From the NCBI GenBank assembly GCA_029933635.1, contig JAOZNS010000003.1:1-32916 (forward strand): a stretch of 32,916 bases of DNA, given 5' to 3'. The stretch's first letter is position 1. Each line of letters begins with the position of its first letter. A program made the position numbers and the translations under genes. The DNA comes from Candidatus Zixiibacteriota bacterium. GTDB lineage: Bacteria > Zixibacteria > MSB-5A5 > SM1-73. Below are positions 1-8,358 of this stretch, one piece after another. The notes under the pieces are model-generated. The model was given only the letters and a program-made list of their open reading frames with translations, had not been told where the DNA came from and made no database searches.

Positions 1-1
1 A

Positions 2-922
2 AATTATCAATTGGGTTTTATCGTAACCGCCTGTTTTGTAATCAAAAATAATGTGAGATATTTTTACAGGATTAAGGCCATCTCCACTTCGGGAACATCT
101 CTATCGTTGCCCAGCAATCCAGCCTTTTCCAAGGTGCAATGGTTTGATCTTAGCAGGTTGACTTTATTTATCTTGGCGGTGATAATCGGGTTTGCCATCT
201 TTTATTTCATCAACAAAGCTAAGACCGGAAAGGAACTTTTCATCCGCAAGATCGCTGGGTTGGAGGCGGTGGATGATGCGGTTGGTCGGGCAACCGAGAT
301 GGGAAGGAAGATAATTTATATCCCCGGGATCATGGATATGGACAGCATGCAGACCATCGCTGGAGTGACCATCCTTGGAAGGGTGGCCAAGCTGGTAGCC
401 GAATACGAAGCCAAACTTGAGGTTCCTGTGTCGAGATCTCTGGTGATGGTAACCTGCAGAGAGGTGGTTAAGGAGGCATTTCTTAATGCTGGAAGACCGG
501 ATGCTTATAACGACAACATGGTGTATTACCTCACAGACGATCAGTTCGGCTATGCTGCGGCACTGGATGGACTCTTCTTAAGGGACAAACCTGCGGCTGT
601 TTTCCTTCAGGGTCAGTTTTATGCGGAGTCCCTCATCTTGGCTGAGACTGCCAACTCGGTGGGAGCCATCCAAATTGCTGGAACCGCCATGCCCACTCAG
701 CTTCCCTTTTTCGTCGCCGCCTGCGATTATACCCTAATAGGAGAGGAGCTATTTGCCGCCTCAGCCTATCTTTCTAAGGATCCCAAGCTTTTGGGAAGCC
801 TCAAAGGACAGGATGTGGGCAAGCTCATATTTCTTTTAACCATACTGGTAGGGGTTACCCTGCTTACCCTTAATTCTCTTTTAGGATGGAATCTCCCTGA
901 TTTGACCACCATACTATTCTAA
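2..922 (+). CDS. Cassette 1 A protein, DUF6754-like membrane protein (5' partial)
   Basis: The reading frame is open to the left edge of the window, so the gene starts upstream; the in-window TTG at 11 is not the real start. The visible N-terminal part (YFYRIKAIS...) looks like the last strand of a fibronectin type III domain, as in the cassette 2 paralogue. A transmembrane helix (about LTLFILAVIIGFAIFYF) follows, then the lysine-rich KAKTGKELFIRK, which by the positive-inside rule puts the large conserved domain in the cytoplasm. That domain contains GRATEMG, AGRPDAYN, FYAESLILAET, QIAGTA, and CDYTLIGEELFAASAYL. A C-terminal hydrophobic segment (KLIFLLTILVGVTLLTL) ends the protein. I recall this domain as DUF6754, but could not check it. 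Its biochemical function is unknown. The B gene begins 16 nt downstream, with a TAAGGAG overlapping the stop. Confidence 0.88.
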   Translation, partial: NYQLGFIVTACFVIKNNVRYFYRIKAISTSGTSLSLPSNPAFSKVQWFDLSRLTLFILAVIIGFAIFYFINKAKTGKELFIRKIAGLEAVDDAVGRATEMGRKIIYIPGIMDMDSMQTIAGVTILGRVAKLVAEYEAKLEVPVSRSLVMVTCREVVKEAFLNAGRPDAYNDNMVYYLTDDQFGYAAALDGLFLRDKPAAVFLQGQFYAESLILAETANSVGAIQIAGTAMPTQLPFFVAACDYTLIGEELFAASAYLSKDPKLLGSLKGQDVGKLIFLLTILVGVTLLTLNSLLGWNLPDLTTILF

Positions 923-938
923 GGAGTGAAGAAAGAAA

Positions 939-1589
939 ATGCGAAGAGAGGTTCCCTTAGTTTTGACCGCCATCGTGGGGCTGACTATGATAGTTGCCCA
1001 TTTCATCCCGCCCTTTAACATATTGAAGGACCTTTTCGAGGATTGGTTTTTCATAATAGCCGCATTTGCCATCTATTTGGGAGTTTTAAACCTGCTTAAG
1101 GTCAATGCGGATAAGGTTTATAAAAAGGAAAGGGATTGGCCCTTTGGGGTGGTGGTGATTTTGGGGTTTCTTCTGATAACCATAGTGGGGCTATTTTTCT
1201 CCGGAGGAGCCAAGCATTTCCTTGATCCGGGCACACCTTTCTTTTATCTGTATGATCATGTCTATTATCCACTTTCTGCCACCATGTTTGCCCTTCTGGC
1301 TTTCTTTGTCGCTTCAGCCTCTTATCGAGCTTTTCGAGCAAGGAACGTGGATGCCACCATGCTCTTGGTTGCTGCTTTTGTGTTGATGTTGGGGCGGGTC
1401 CCAGTTGGAGACTGGATCAGCGCCTGGCTTCCAGAGGGATACAGGTTAGGAGATGCGGCCGATTGGATTATGGATTTTCCTCAGACGGCGGGACAGAAGG
1501 CTATCATGATCGGCATAGCCTTAGGGGTGATCTCCTCGGCACTGAGGGTCATACTTGGACTGGAGAGGACCTATATGGGAGGGGAGTGA
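939..1589 (+). CDS. Cassette 1 B protein, polytopic membrane protein of unknown function
   Basis: A 216-residue protein with about six hydrophobic segments, near residues 6-24, 33-53, 69-88, 112-128, 138-153 and 186-207. The family signature is ATMFALLAFFVASASYRAFR at residues 114-133, inside and just after the fourth helix. It recurs nearly unchanged in the B proteins at 4490 and 7654. A second conserved stretch is MLGRVPVG. An AAGGAG lies 12 nt before the ATG. The stop is 6 nt before the C gene, so the two are almost certainly co-translated. I do not recognise the family. The invariant Arg-rich helix end and the context suggest a core membrane subunit of the complex. Confidence 0.88.
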   Translation: MRREVPLVLTAIVGLTMIVAHFIPPFNILKDLFEDWFFIIAAFAIYLGVLNLLKVNADKVYKKERDWPFGVVVILGFLLITIVGLFFSGGAKHFLDPGTPFFYLYDHVYYPLSATMFALLAFFVASASYRAFRARNVDATMLLVAAFVLMLGRVPVGDWISAWLPEGYRLGDAADWIMDFPQTAGQKAIMIGIALGVISSALRVILGLERTYMGGE

Positions 1590-1595
1590 TCGAAG

Positions 1596-2462
1596 ATGAA
1601 CCAAAAGACCGACCAGAATGAAAAGAGTTTTTGGCAGACCCTTCTCAATATAGATCGAAGGATCATCTTTCTTTTCATCGCGGTTGCGGTTGCATTGCCG
1701 TTGTTCTTCAGAATTTCAATGCACATACCGGTGACTCCGGTGGCGCGAGGGGTATATGATGCCATAGAGAGCCTTCCTCCCGGCTCTAAAGTGTTAGTCT
1801 CGTTTGATTATGATCCCGGATCCATGCCGGAACTTCAGCCAATGGCTGAGGCATTCTTCCGCCATGCTTTCGGGAAGGATCTGAAGGTGATCATTATGGG
1901 ACTCTGGCCGCAGGGTCCCTTGCAGGCAAACATTGCCCTAAAGGAGGTCTTCAAGGACGAGGAGATAAGGGCGAAAAATCTTCAGTATGGCATAGATTAT
2001 GTCAATTTAGGATTCACCGCGGGCAACGAGGTGGTGATCGACCGAATGGGGCACAGCTTTGAGGAATCTTATCCTCAGGATAGCAGGGGAACGCCCCTTT
2101 CTCAAATTCCCCTGATGAGAGGCGTGAGGAGCTATGACAACATTGATCTGATATACAATCTTTCTGCCGGCTATCCGGGGACCCAGGAATGGGTGCAATA
2201 TGCGGTGGACGTTTTTCATGTGAAATTGGTTGCAGGCAATACCGCAGTTCAAGCACCCTCCATGTATCCTTATGTTCAGACGGGTCAACTGCTGGGGGTT
2301 CTGGGTGGGATGAAGGGTGGAGCTGAATACGAGGTTGCCATAGGGCGACCGGGAAAAGCAGTAAGATATATGTTCTCTCAAGCCATAGCTCATGCGGTGA
2401 TCTGTCTGTTCATCATCATAGGTAACTTGGCTTTCTTCTCGCTGAAAAAGAAGAGATCTTAG
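1596..2462 (+). CDS. Cassette 1 C protein, two-TM protein with extracytoplasmic alpha/beta domain
   Basis: 288 residues. The basic segment IDRR is followed by a membrane helix (about 23-40), a domain of roughly 220 residues, and a C-terminal helix (about 265-282) ending KKKRS. Positive charges on the outer flanks of both helices put both termini inside and the central domain outside the cytoplasm. The domain begins with alternating strand/helix segments: KVLVSFDYDPGSMPEL (DYDP at 71-74), then KVIIMGLWPQGP, then DYVNLGF. It ends with GVLGGMKGGAEYE. This pattern suggests a Rossmann-like fold, but that is inference. No known family was recognised. It is clearly paralogous to the proteins at 5125 and 8359, and closer to the latter. 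Confidence 0.88.
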   Translation: MNQKTDQNEKSFWQTLLNIDRRIIFLFIAVAVALPLFFRISMHIPVTPVARGVYDAIESLPPGSKVLVSFDYDPGSMPELQPMAEAFFRHAFGKDLKVIIMGLWPQGPLQANIALKEVFKDEEIRAKNLQYGIDYVNLGFTAGNEVVIDRMGHSFEESYPQDSRGTPLSQIPLMRGVRSYDNIDLIYNLSAGYPGTQEWVQYAVDVFHVKLVAGNTAVQAPSMYPYVQTGQLLGVLGGMKGGAEYEVAIGRPGKAVRYMFSQAIAHAVICLFIIIGNLAFFSLKKKRS

Positions 2463-2475
2463 CTGGAGGTTGACC

Positions 2476-3135
2476 ATGAGTGGAGAAGCTGTGGGATTGT
2501 GGATCGGTGCCCTTTTGACCCTGGGAATTTTCAGCTTTCTATATAAAGATAACCCCTTCTATAAATTCTCCGAAGCTTTGTTTGTGGGCGTATCTGCTGG
2601 CTATTGGTTCGTGGTCACTTACTTCAATTACTTTTTACCCAAATTGGTGGATAACCTGACTTTGGCTTATACCGAGCTGGTCACCCATGGGAGGGTGGAC
2701 TATCACTGGGTTTACTTGGTGGGAGGAGCGCTGGGGATCTTGATGCTTTTGAGGCTTCTGCCCAAGGTGGGGTGGTTGTCCCGATGGTCTTTGGCTTTTG
2801 TGGTGGGAACCACCGCTGGACTGCAATTCACCCGTTACCTGCAGAGCAACGGAATAATTCAGGTGAAGGGAACCATTCTTCCCTTATTTGTTGGGGGAGA
2901 TCTGCATGCCACCATCGGCAACATTGTGATCGTGGTAGGAACATTCTGTGGCTTGATCTATTTCTTCTTCTCCAAGGAACATAAAGGCGCCTTTGGCGGA
3001 GCCGCTCGGTTGGGAGTATGGTTTTTGATGATTACCTTTGGAGCCTTATTCGGATACACGGTGATGAGCCGTATGTCGCTTTTGATCGGGAGGATGTATT
3101 ATCTTTTCCATTATTGGTTAGGTTTGATCGGATAA
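2476..3135 (+). CDS. Cassette 1 D protein, polytopic membrane protein with KDNPFYK motif
   Basis: 219 residues from the ATG at 2476, chosen because GGAGGT ends 5 nt before it; an in-frame TTG at 2470 overlaps that ribosome binding site. There are about six hydrophobic segments. Near the N-terminus the family hallmark FLYKDNPFYKFSEALFVGVS (KDNPFYK at 24-30) follows the first helix. Near the C-terminus, IYFFFSKEHKG leads into a Gly/Ala-rich helix and the stretch GYTVMSRMSLLIGR. Both signatures recur in the D proteins at 5960 and 9238. The start lies 13 nt after the C stop. Function is unknown; with B it probably forms the membrane core of the complex. Confidence 0.88.
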   Translation: MSGEAVGLWIGALLTLGIFSFLYKDNPFYKFSEALFVGVSAGYWFVVTYFNYFLPKLVDNLTLAYTELVTHGRVDYHWVYLVGGALGILMLLRLLPKVGWLSRWSLAFVVGTTAGLQFTRYLQSNGIIQVKGTILPLFVGGDLHATIGNIVIVVGTFCGLIYFFFSKEHKGAFGGAARLGVWFLMITFGALFGYTVMSRMSLLIGRMYYLFHYWLGLIG

Positions 3136-3227
3136 GTTGGTTAAAGCGTTTAAGAGGAACGTAGATCGGATCGTTAAATTTTTTGGTTGCAAACACCCCA
3201 TTTTGGTCACTGGTAGAAGAGGTGATG

Positions 3228-4469
3228 ATGAAAAACAGAGTTGTTTTTTGCAATAAGTTTTTGTCAAGCTTGGTGGTGGGACTTTGGTTTCTCCTTCTGA
3301 TGGGGACCTCTTGGGCTCAACAGGCTCAGAGGATCTCAGCTGAAGATTCGTTGGCGCTGTTACCTTCCCCTCCTACTGAGGTGATGGCGAAAGATGCTCC
3401 CAATGATGGGGGACATGCTCTTTTGGTCACCTGGAAGCTTTCAGCTGACGATGGGGCAGGCAGAAACAACGTGATCTCTTATGAGATATTAAGATCGGAT
3501 AATCCGGACTCCGGTTTTGTGGTAAGGGGAATGGTGCCCGCGGGAACAAATACTTACAAGGATGAAGGGGTTAAGGAGAAGGATTCGGAGAATTATTTCC
3601 CCAGTCACAAAAATTTTTACTACAAGGTAAGGGCCAATGCAGAGAGGGGCTCATCCGAATCTGAGGTTTCCCCGCCAGCTTATGCTTATGGTCAGCTATT
3701 TCACACCGGCAAGACGGTAATCTTTGTGGCTTGTGTGCTCTTCTCGGTCTTCACCGTGATCTTTATCAGAAAAGCCAAGCGGGGAGAGGAGCTTTATGTG
3801 CGTCCCATTGCAGGAATCTCCGCTGTGGACGAAGCTATAGGCAGAGCGACCGAGATGGGAAAGCCGATCCTTTACATTCTGGGATTGGGAACGGCAGCGG
3901 AGATCGCAACAATCGCTTCCTTCACCATACTCTCTCGCATAGCCAAGATGACCGCAGAATATCGGACCCCCATTTTGGTTCCCTGCAGGGATCCCATAGT
4001 GATGATGGTGGCCCAAGAGACGGTGAAAGCCGCTTATCTGGATGCGGGAAGACCGGATATGTATAAGGAGGAAAACATCTACTACATCACCTCCATGCAG
4101 TTCGCCTATGTGGCCGCGGTGAACGGAATCATGTTGAGGGAAAGGCCGGCGACCAACTTCTATATGGGAAAATTCTATGCCGAATCTCTGATCCTGGCAG
4201 AAACCGGATCGGTGGCAGGGTCCATTCAGATCTCTGGCACAGATGAGATCGCTCAGATCCCCTTCTTCGTGGCCGCCACCGACTATACCTTGATTGGAGA
4301 GGAACTTTACGCCGCCTCCGCTTACTTGGGCAGAGAACCATTACTTTTGGGTTCGCTTAAGGCTCAGGATTGGGGAAAGGCTTTGGTGATGATCAGCCTG
4401 ATCTTGGGGGGGCTGGCGGCAACGTTTTCCCTTAATTTCTTTGTAAACCTGTTTGCGATAAAACTTTAA
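3228..4469 (+). CDS. Cassette 2 A protein: signal peptide, FnIII-like domain, TM, DUF6754-like domain
   Basis: 413 residues from the ATG at 3228. An AGAAGAGG ends about 5 nt upstream, and a signal peptide starts immediately (hydrophobic core about 12-26, likely cleavage after SWA at 30). The longer frame from a TTG at 3183 is not favoured. Residues about 45-152 resemble a fibronectin type III domain (VTWKLSADDG, ISYEILRSD, YYKVRANA). A helix at about 162-180 and the basic RKAKRGEE follow. The conserved domain runs about 185-385, with GRATEMG, AGRPDMYK, FYAESLILAET, IPFFVAATDYTLIGEELYAA and LLGSLKAQD. A hydrophobic C-terminus (386-409) ends it. Predicted arrangement: FnIII outside, conserved domain in the cytoplasm. 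It is the only complete FnIII-bearing A copy here. Function unknown. Confidence 0.9.
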   Translation: MKNRVVFCNKFLSSLVVGLWFLLLMGTSWAQQAQRISAEDSLALLPSPPTEVMAKDAPNDGGHALLVTWKLSADDGAGRNNVISYEILRSDNPDSGFVVRGMVPAGTNTYKDEGVKEKDSENYFPSHKNFYYKVRANAERGSSESEVSPPAYAYGQLFHTGKTVIFVACVLFSVFTVIFIRKAKRGEELYVRPIAGISAVDEAIGRATEMGKPILYILGLGTAAEIATIASFTILSRIAKMTAEYRTPILVPCRDPIVMMVAQETVKAAYLDAGRPDMYKEENIYYITSMQFAYVAAVNGIMLRERPATNFYMGKFYAESLILAETGSVAGSIQISGTDEIAQIPFFVAATDYTLIGEELYAASAYLGREPLLLGSLKAQDWGKALVMISLILGGLAATFSLNFFVNLFAIKL

Positions 4470-4489
4470 TCATCCAAGGGGTTTTAAGC

Positions 4490-5107
4490 ATGCGTGGACA
4501 GCTTCCCGTCGTAATCGTCTTCATCTCGGGCGTGTTCATGGCCGTTCAATACTTCATTCCCCACGATGCGGGAGTATTCTTTTATGAGTATGGATTGGAT
4601 TGGATCATTGTCATCGGAGTCTTTGCCATGCTTTTGGGCATCTGGAGCCTGTTTCGAGTTCAACTGGATAAGGTGACCAAGAAAGCTCCCGGGTGGGGAT
4701 ATAGCGTGGTGGCTTTGGGCGGGCTTTTTTTCATGCTGATCGGCGGTCCCTTATGGGGGATCGAGGAGGGAACCCCTTTTATGCAGGTCTTCTGGTATAT
4801 CTATACCCCCATTCAAGCCACCATGTTTTCCCTCTTGGCCTTCTATATCGCCTCTGCCGCCTATCGGGCTTTTCGGGCTAGAACCGTTCTGGCAACCATT
4901 CTGCTTCTGACCGCATTGGTGATCATGCTTCGTTTGATCCCCTTAGGACCCATCTCCGGTCCAAATCAGAAGTTAGCCACTTGGATCTTAATGGTTCCCA
5001 GCATGGCAGCCAATCGAGCCATCTTGATCGGGATAGGGTTGGGAATTGTAGCCACCTGTTTGAAGATCATCTTGGGGATTGAGAGAGCATATATGGGGCA
5101 CGATTAA
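4490..5107 (+). CDS. Cassette 2 B protein, polytopic membrane protein
   Basis: 205 residues, ATG preceded by AAGGGG. Same architecture as the B protein of cassette 1, with the signature ATMFSLLAFYIASAAYRAFR and a final amphipathic segment ending IERAYMGHD. It is the most divergent B copy: the GRVPVG seen in copies 1 and 3 is replaced by RLIPLG, and the loop after it is different. Gaps of 20 nt to A and 17 nt to C indicate one transcription unit. No recognised family or catalytic motif. Confidence 0.87.
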   Translation: MRGQLPVVIVFISGVFMAVQYFIPHDAGVFFYEYGLDWIIVIGVFAMLLGIWSLFRVQLDKVTKKAPGWGYSVVALGGLFFMLIGGPLWGIEEGTPFMQVFWYIYTPIQATMFSLLAFYIASAAYRAFRARTVLATILLLTALVIMLRLIPLGPISGPNQKLATWILMVPSMAANRAILIGIGLGIVATCLKIILGIERAYMGHD

Positions 5108-5124
5108 GTTGTTGGAGGCAAAAA

Positions 5125-5949
5125 ATGGATTTTTATGAAAGATTGATGAATTTGGATCGAAGGTGGGTTTATCTGGTGGTGGGTATAGCGGTAATCATCC
5201 CGGTTTTAAATCCCTTTCGGGTGCCCGTTTTCGTCACCCAAGAGGTTAAAGCTATTTACGATTTTGTGGAGAGCCTGGAGCCGGGAGATATTCTCTTTCT
5301 GGCGATTGATTATGATCCCCAAGCCATGGCAGAGGTTCATCCCATGGCAAGAGCCATCATGCGCCAATGTTTTTCCAAGGATATCAAACTCATCATTTCC
5401 GCGCTTTCGCAGAATGGACCAGGGATGGCGGAGCAATTGATAAGTGAGGTGGCAAAGGAGTATAATAAGAAGAGCGGAATAGATTATTGCTATCTGGGGT
5501 ATAAGCCTTATTTCGGCTTGGTCATTCTGGCGATGGGGCAGAATTTTAGAATTCCCTTTCCAGAGGACTACTATGGGGTTCCATTGGATTCCCTCCCCAT
5601 GATGCGGGGCGTCAGAAATTATGATGATGTTAAAGGGGTAATTGATATCTCCTCCGGCAACATAACCGATGCTTGGATCATATATGGCAATGGACGGTAC
5701 AACGTTAAATTAGCCATCGGGGTTACCGGAGTGATGACCGCCAATTATTATCCATTTTTAGCCTCCGGACAGATATTCGGTTTGATGGGAGGGCTTAAGG
5801 GGGCCTCGGAGTATGAGGCTCTCTCCAAAAAGGGAGATAGAGCCATCAAGATGATGAGCATCCAGACCACAGCTCACATCGTCATCATCCTGTTCATCGT
5901 GGCGGGCAACATCGGCTACTTCATGTCCCGAAGAAGGAAGGGAAAGTAA
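5125..5949 (+). CDS. Cassette 2 C protein, two-TM protein with extracytoplasmic domain
   Basis: 274 residues. GGAGG lies 6 nt before the ATG. NLDRR precedes the first helix (about 14-30), and the protein ends with a second helix and RRRKGK, giving the same inside-outside-inside topology as its paralogues. DYDP is at 62-65; MRGVRNYDD and GLMGGLKGASEYE are further conserved blocks. It differs from copies 1 and 3 in lacking the PGSMPEL continuation of DYDP (here PQAMAEV) and the PGT-EWV segment. Function unknown. Confidence 0.87.
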   Translation: MDFYERLMNLDRRWVYLVVGIAVIIPVLNPFRVPVFVTQEVKAIYDFVESLEPGDILFLAIDYDPQAMAEVHPMARAIMRQCFSKDIKLIISALSQNGPGMAEQLISEVAKEYNKKSGIDYCYLGYKPYFGLVILAMGQNFRIPFPEDYYGVPLDSLPMMRGVRNYDDVKGVIDISSGNITDAWIIYGNGRYNVKLAIGVTGVMTANYYPFLASGQIFGLMGGLKGASEYEALSKKGDRAIKMMSIQTTAHIVIILFIVAGNIGYFMSRRRKGK

Positions 5950-5959
5950 GGAGGAGAGA

Positions 5960-6598
5960 ATGGATCTGGGGACAATAATCTGGAACACCGTGGCACTTTT
6001 CTTGACCTTGTGTATATTTTCCTTCCTCTATAAGGATAATCCCTTTTATAAATTCGCAGAACATCTGGTGGTGGGAGTATCAGCCGGTTACTTCGCCATC
6101 ATCCTTTTCTATAACGGCTTCATTCCCAAGGTCTGGATACCTGTGGTCAAAAAGGGAGAGTGGTGGTATCTTTTACCGGCCATCCTTGGCTTTATGACCT
6201 GGACTCGTTTTTCGAAAAAATGGTCCTTTATCTCCCGGTTCTCCATCGCCTTTTATATGGGGATTGCGGTGGGCGTGGCTATGCCCTTGGAGATGCAACA
6301 GCGAGTGATTAAGCAACTTCACGCCAGCATGTTGCCCGTATATTTCACCAACGTGCAAGGTTTCTGGAACCTTCTTATTATTCTGGGGGTACTTTGTGGG
6401 TTGATTTATTTCTTTTTCTCCATGGAACACAAAGGAGTTGTGGGAGGAGCGGCCAGGCTTGGGATCTGGATTCTGATGATTGGATTCGGTGCAGGATTTG
6501 GATTGACCGTGATGGGAAGAATTTCCCTTCTGGCAGATAGAATAGAGTTCATGCGCGAATGGTATCTTATGCTAACCCAATTCATCTCCGGGGGGTGA
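5960..6598 (+). CDS. Cassette 2 D protein, polytopic membrane protein with KDNPFYK motif
   Basis: 212 residues, with AAGGAGG just upstream of the ATG. It carries FSFLYKDNPFYKFAEHLVVG after the first helix and IYFFFSMEHKG before the C-terminal helices. The C-terminal block reads GLTVMGRISLLADR rather than the GYTVMSRMSLLIGR shared by copies 1 and 3. The start lies 10 nt after the C stop. A non-coding gap of 120 nt follows before cassette 3. Function unknown. Confidence 0.87.
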   Translation: MDLGTIIWNTVALFLTLCIFSFLYKDNPFYKFAEHLVVGVSAGYFAIILFYNGFIPKVWIPVVKKGEWWYLLPAILGFMTWTRFSKKWSFISRFSIAFYMGIAVGVAMPLEMQQRVIKQLHASMLPVYFTNVQGFWNLLIILGVLCGLIYFFFSMEHKGVVGGAARLGIWILMIGFGAGFGLTVMGRISLLADRIEFMREWYLMLTQFISGG

Positions 6599-6674
6599 GG
6601 CCTCATTTATTGTTAGTTTAATTTTATCAGAATAAACTCTAATTTCTTTTGCCCTAAATATTCTTCACACGATT

Positions 6675-6722
6675 ATGGAGCCTGATGAATCAGGCAACTG
6701 CAATTTCCTTCTCTTTGTATGA
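6675..6722 (+). other. Possible 15-codon leader ORF overlapping the start of cassette 3 A
   Basis: An ATG at 6675 opens a short frame whose TGA (6720-6722) overlaps the ATG of the next gene (6719) as ATGA, the classic arrangement for translational coupling. The next gene has no visible Shine-Dalgarno sequence (CTTCTCTTTGT precedes it), which makes coupling attractive. However, the leader also lacks a clear ribosome binding site. A perfect hairpin, GCCTGA-tgaa-TCAGGC at 6680-6695, lies inside it. A weak promoter-like pair (TTGTTA 6610-6615, 17 nt, TAAACT 6633-6638) is upstream. Speculative. Confidence 0.2.
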
Positions 6723-7591
6723 AGATTCTTACCCGTTTGAAACCATTTCTTTTCTTTTTCCTTCTGACGCTTTTGATGGATCCATCACTATCAGTTGCTG
6801 GGGAGGATTTGTCTAAGAGTTGGTTTAACCCTCACCGGGTAAACATGCTTTTGTTTTTGATCTTCTTTTTTGCGGTGATAATCTTTTTTATCGATCGAGC
6901 CAAAAAGGGCAAAAGTCTTTTCATCCGGAGGATTGCCGGATTGGATGCCATAGAGGAGGCGGTGGGAAGAGCCACAGAGATGGGCAAGCCGGTGCTTTAT
7001 ATCTCCGGAATAGAGGATGTGGACAATATTCAAACTGTAGCCTCCATGATAATTTTGGGCAACGTTGCCAAGATGGTGGCAAGCTATGATACCCCTTTGC
7101 TTGTTCCCATATGCCGACCTTTTGTGGTTCCGGTGGCGGAGGAGAGGGTGAAGGAGGGGTATGCCGCTGCTGGCAGACCGGAGGCATATAACCGAGACAA
7201 CGTTCGTTATATCTCCGATGAACAGTTCGCCTATGCGGCTGGAGTTCAGGGGATGATGCTTCGCGATCGCCCAGCGGCTAACCTGATGTTTGGTTCCTTT
7301 TTTGCTGAATCCCTGATGTTGGCTGAAACCGGTTTTCTGGCTGGCGCCATTCAGGTGGCAGGCACAGCCAACATTCATCAACTCCCCTTCTTTGTGGTGG
7401 CATGCGATTATACCATAATTGGGGAGGAACTTTTCGCTACCAGTGCCTACCTTTCCAAGGAGCCCAAGCTCTTGGGAAGCCTGAAAGGATCGGATTTAGC
7501 CAAAGCCATAATCATGGTGATTTTAGCCTTAGGCGCTATCCTGGAGACAGCCGGGATAACTCATTTCACACGCTGGTTTTTTATCGAATAA
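6719..7591 (+). CDS. Cassette 3 A protein, DUF6754-like, lacking the FnIII domain
   Basis: 290 residues. A signal-peptide-like N-terminus (LKPFLFFFLLTLLMDPSLSVAG) is followed by only about 15 residues before the membrane helix (about 41-58, MLLFLIFFFAVIIFFI). The FnIII domain seen in copy 2 and partly in copy 1 is therefore absent, and the 120-nt upstream gap has no room for it. DRAKKGKSLFIRR marks the cytoplasmic side. The conserved domain carries GRATEMG, AGRPEAYN, DRPAANLMFGSFFAESLMLAET, QVAGTA, CDYTIIGEELFATSAYL and LLGSLKGSD. A C-terminal hydrophobic helix follows. No Shine-Dalgarno is visible before this ATG. Function unknown. Confidence 0.87.
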   Translation: MKILTRLKPFLFFFLLTLLMDPSLSVAGEDLSKSWFNPHRVNMLLFLIFFFAVIIFFIDRAKKGKSLFIRRIAGLDAIEEAVGRATEMGKPVLYISGIEDVDNIQTVASMIILGNVAKMVASYDTPLLVPICRPFVVPVAEERVKEGYAAAGRPEAYNRDNVRYISDEQFAYAAGVQGMMLRDRPAANLMFGSFFAESLMLAETGFLAGAIQVAGTANIHQLPFFVVACDYTIIGEELFATSAYLSKEPKLLGSLKGSDLAKAIIMVILALGAILETAGITHFTRWFFIE

Positions 7592-7653
7592 AATTTTTTA
7601 ACACAGGGTAAGTCTTACGGAAAGATAAGTCAATTTATTACAAAGGGGTTTGG

Positions 7654-8274
7654 ATGAGACGTGAGATCCCCATGGCGATCTGCTTTCTGGCTGGCTTGTC
7701 ATTCATCCTGGAATATTTCATTCCCCATCATAAGGTCCTTTCAATCTTTGAGACCTTCCGTCAGTGGGCCATAATCGTCATTGCTTTCGCCTATGTGTTA
7801 GGGATAGCCAATATAGTAAGAATCAACTATCATGTGATCCAGAAAAAGGGAAGGGACTGGCCCTATAAGATAATCCTGGTGATCTGCCTTTTCTCCATGA
7901 TCACTGTGGGGGTTTTTGGTGGCACAGGAGAGGGAACCGTTTTCGATTGGGTCTACTATCACGCTCAGTATCCTTTACAGGCAACCATGTTTTCGCTTCT
8001 GGCATTCTTCATCGCCTCGGCGGCATTTCGGGCCTTTAGGGTCCGGACCTTTCATGCATCCCTTCTGGCGGCAACCGCCATTTTGGTGATGATCGGAAGG
8101 GTGCCGGTGGGAGAGAGCATATGGAGGCATTTCCCCGACCTGACCGAGTGGATAATGAACGTCCCTCAACTGGCCGGGAAAAGAGCCATCATGATCGGCG
8201 CGGCTCTGGGTGCCATTTCAACTGCGCTTAAGGTTCTAACCGGTTTGGAAAGAACCTATCTGGGGGGAGAATAG
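7654..8274 (+). CDS. Cassette 3 B protein, polytopic membrane protein
   Basis: 206 residues, ATG preceded by AAAGGGG. The N-terminus MRREIP matches copy 1 (MRREVP). It carries ATMFSLLAFFIASAAFRAFR and MIGRVPVG, and ends LERTYLGGE against LERTYMGGE in copy 1, so it is closer to copy 1 than to copy 2. The gap to A (62 nt) contains a short GTAAG-t-CTTAC palindrome. The gap to C is 84 nt. Function unknown. Confidence 0.87.
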   Translation: MRREIPMAICFLAGLSFILEYFIPHHKVLSIFETFRQWAIIVIAFAYVLGIANIVRINYHVIQKKGRDWPYKIILVICLFSMITVGVFGGTGEGTVFDWVYYHAQYPLQATMFSLLAFFIASAAFRAFRVRTFHASLLAATAILVMIGRVPVGESIWRHFPDLTEWIMNVPQLAGKRAIMIGAALGAISTALKVLTGLERTYLGGE

Positions 8275-8358
8275 GAAACTCTTGTGGGAATTTAAAGATG
8301 ATTTATCTTTTAACTTTGGCATAGGTGAGGAAGGGCCAGAATCCTTCGAGGAAAAGAA

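Noticed and set aside
2007..2477. 156-codon frame on the - strand inside the cassette 1 C gene
   Set aside because: It is opposite a conserved gene present in three paralogues; its own translation is not conserved opposite the other copies.
3183..3227. TTG-initiated extension of the cassette 2 A gene
   Set aside because: It would put 15 polar residues before a normal signal peptide; the ATG at 3228 has a Shine-Dalgarno sequence.
6791..7381. 196-codon frame on the - strand inside the cassette 3 A gene
   Set aside because: Antisense shadow of a conserved gene; composition rich in His and Cys, unlike a real protein, with no equivalent opposite copies 1 and 2.
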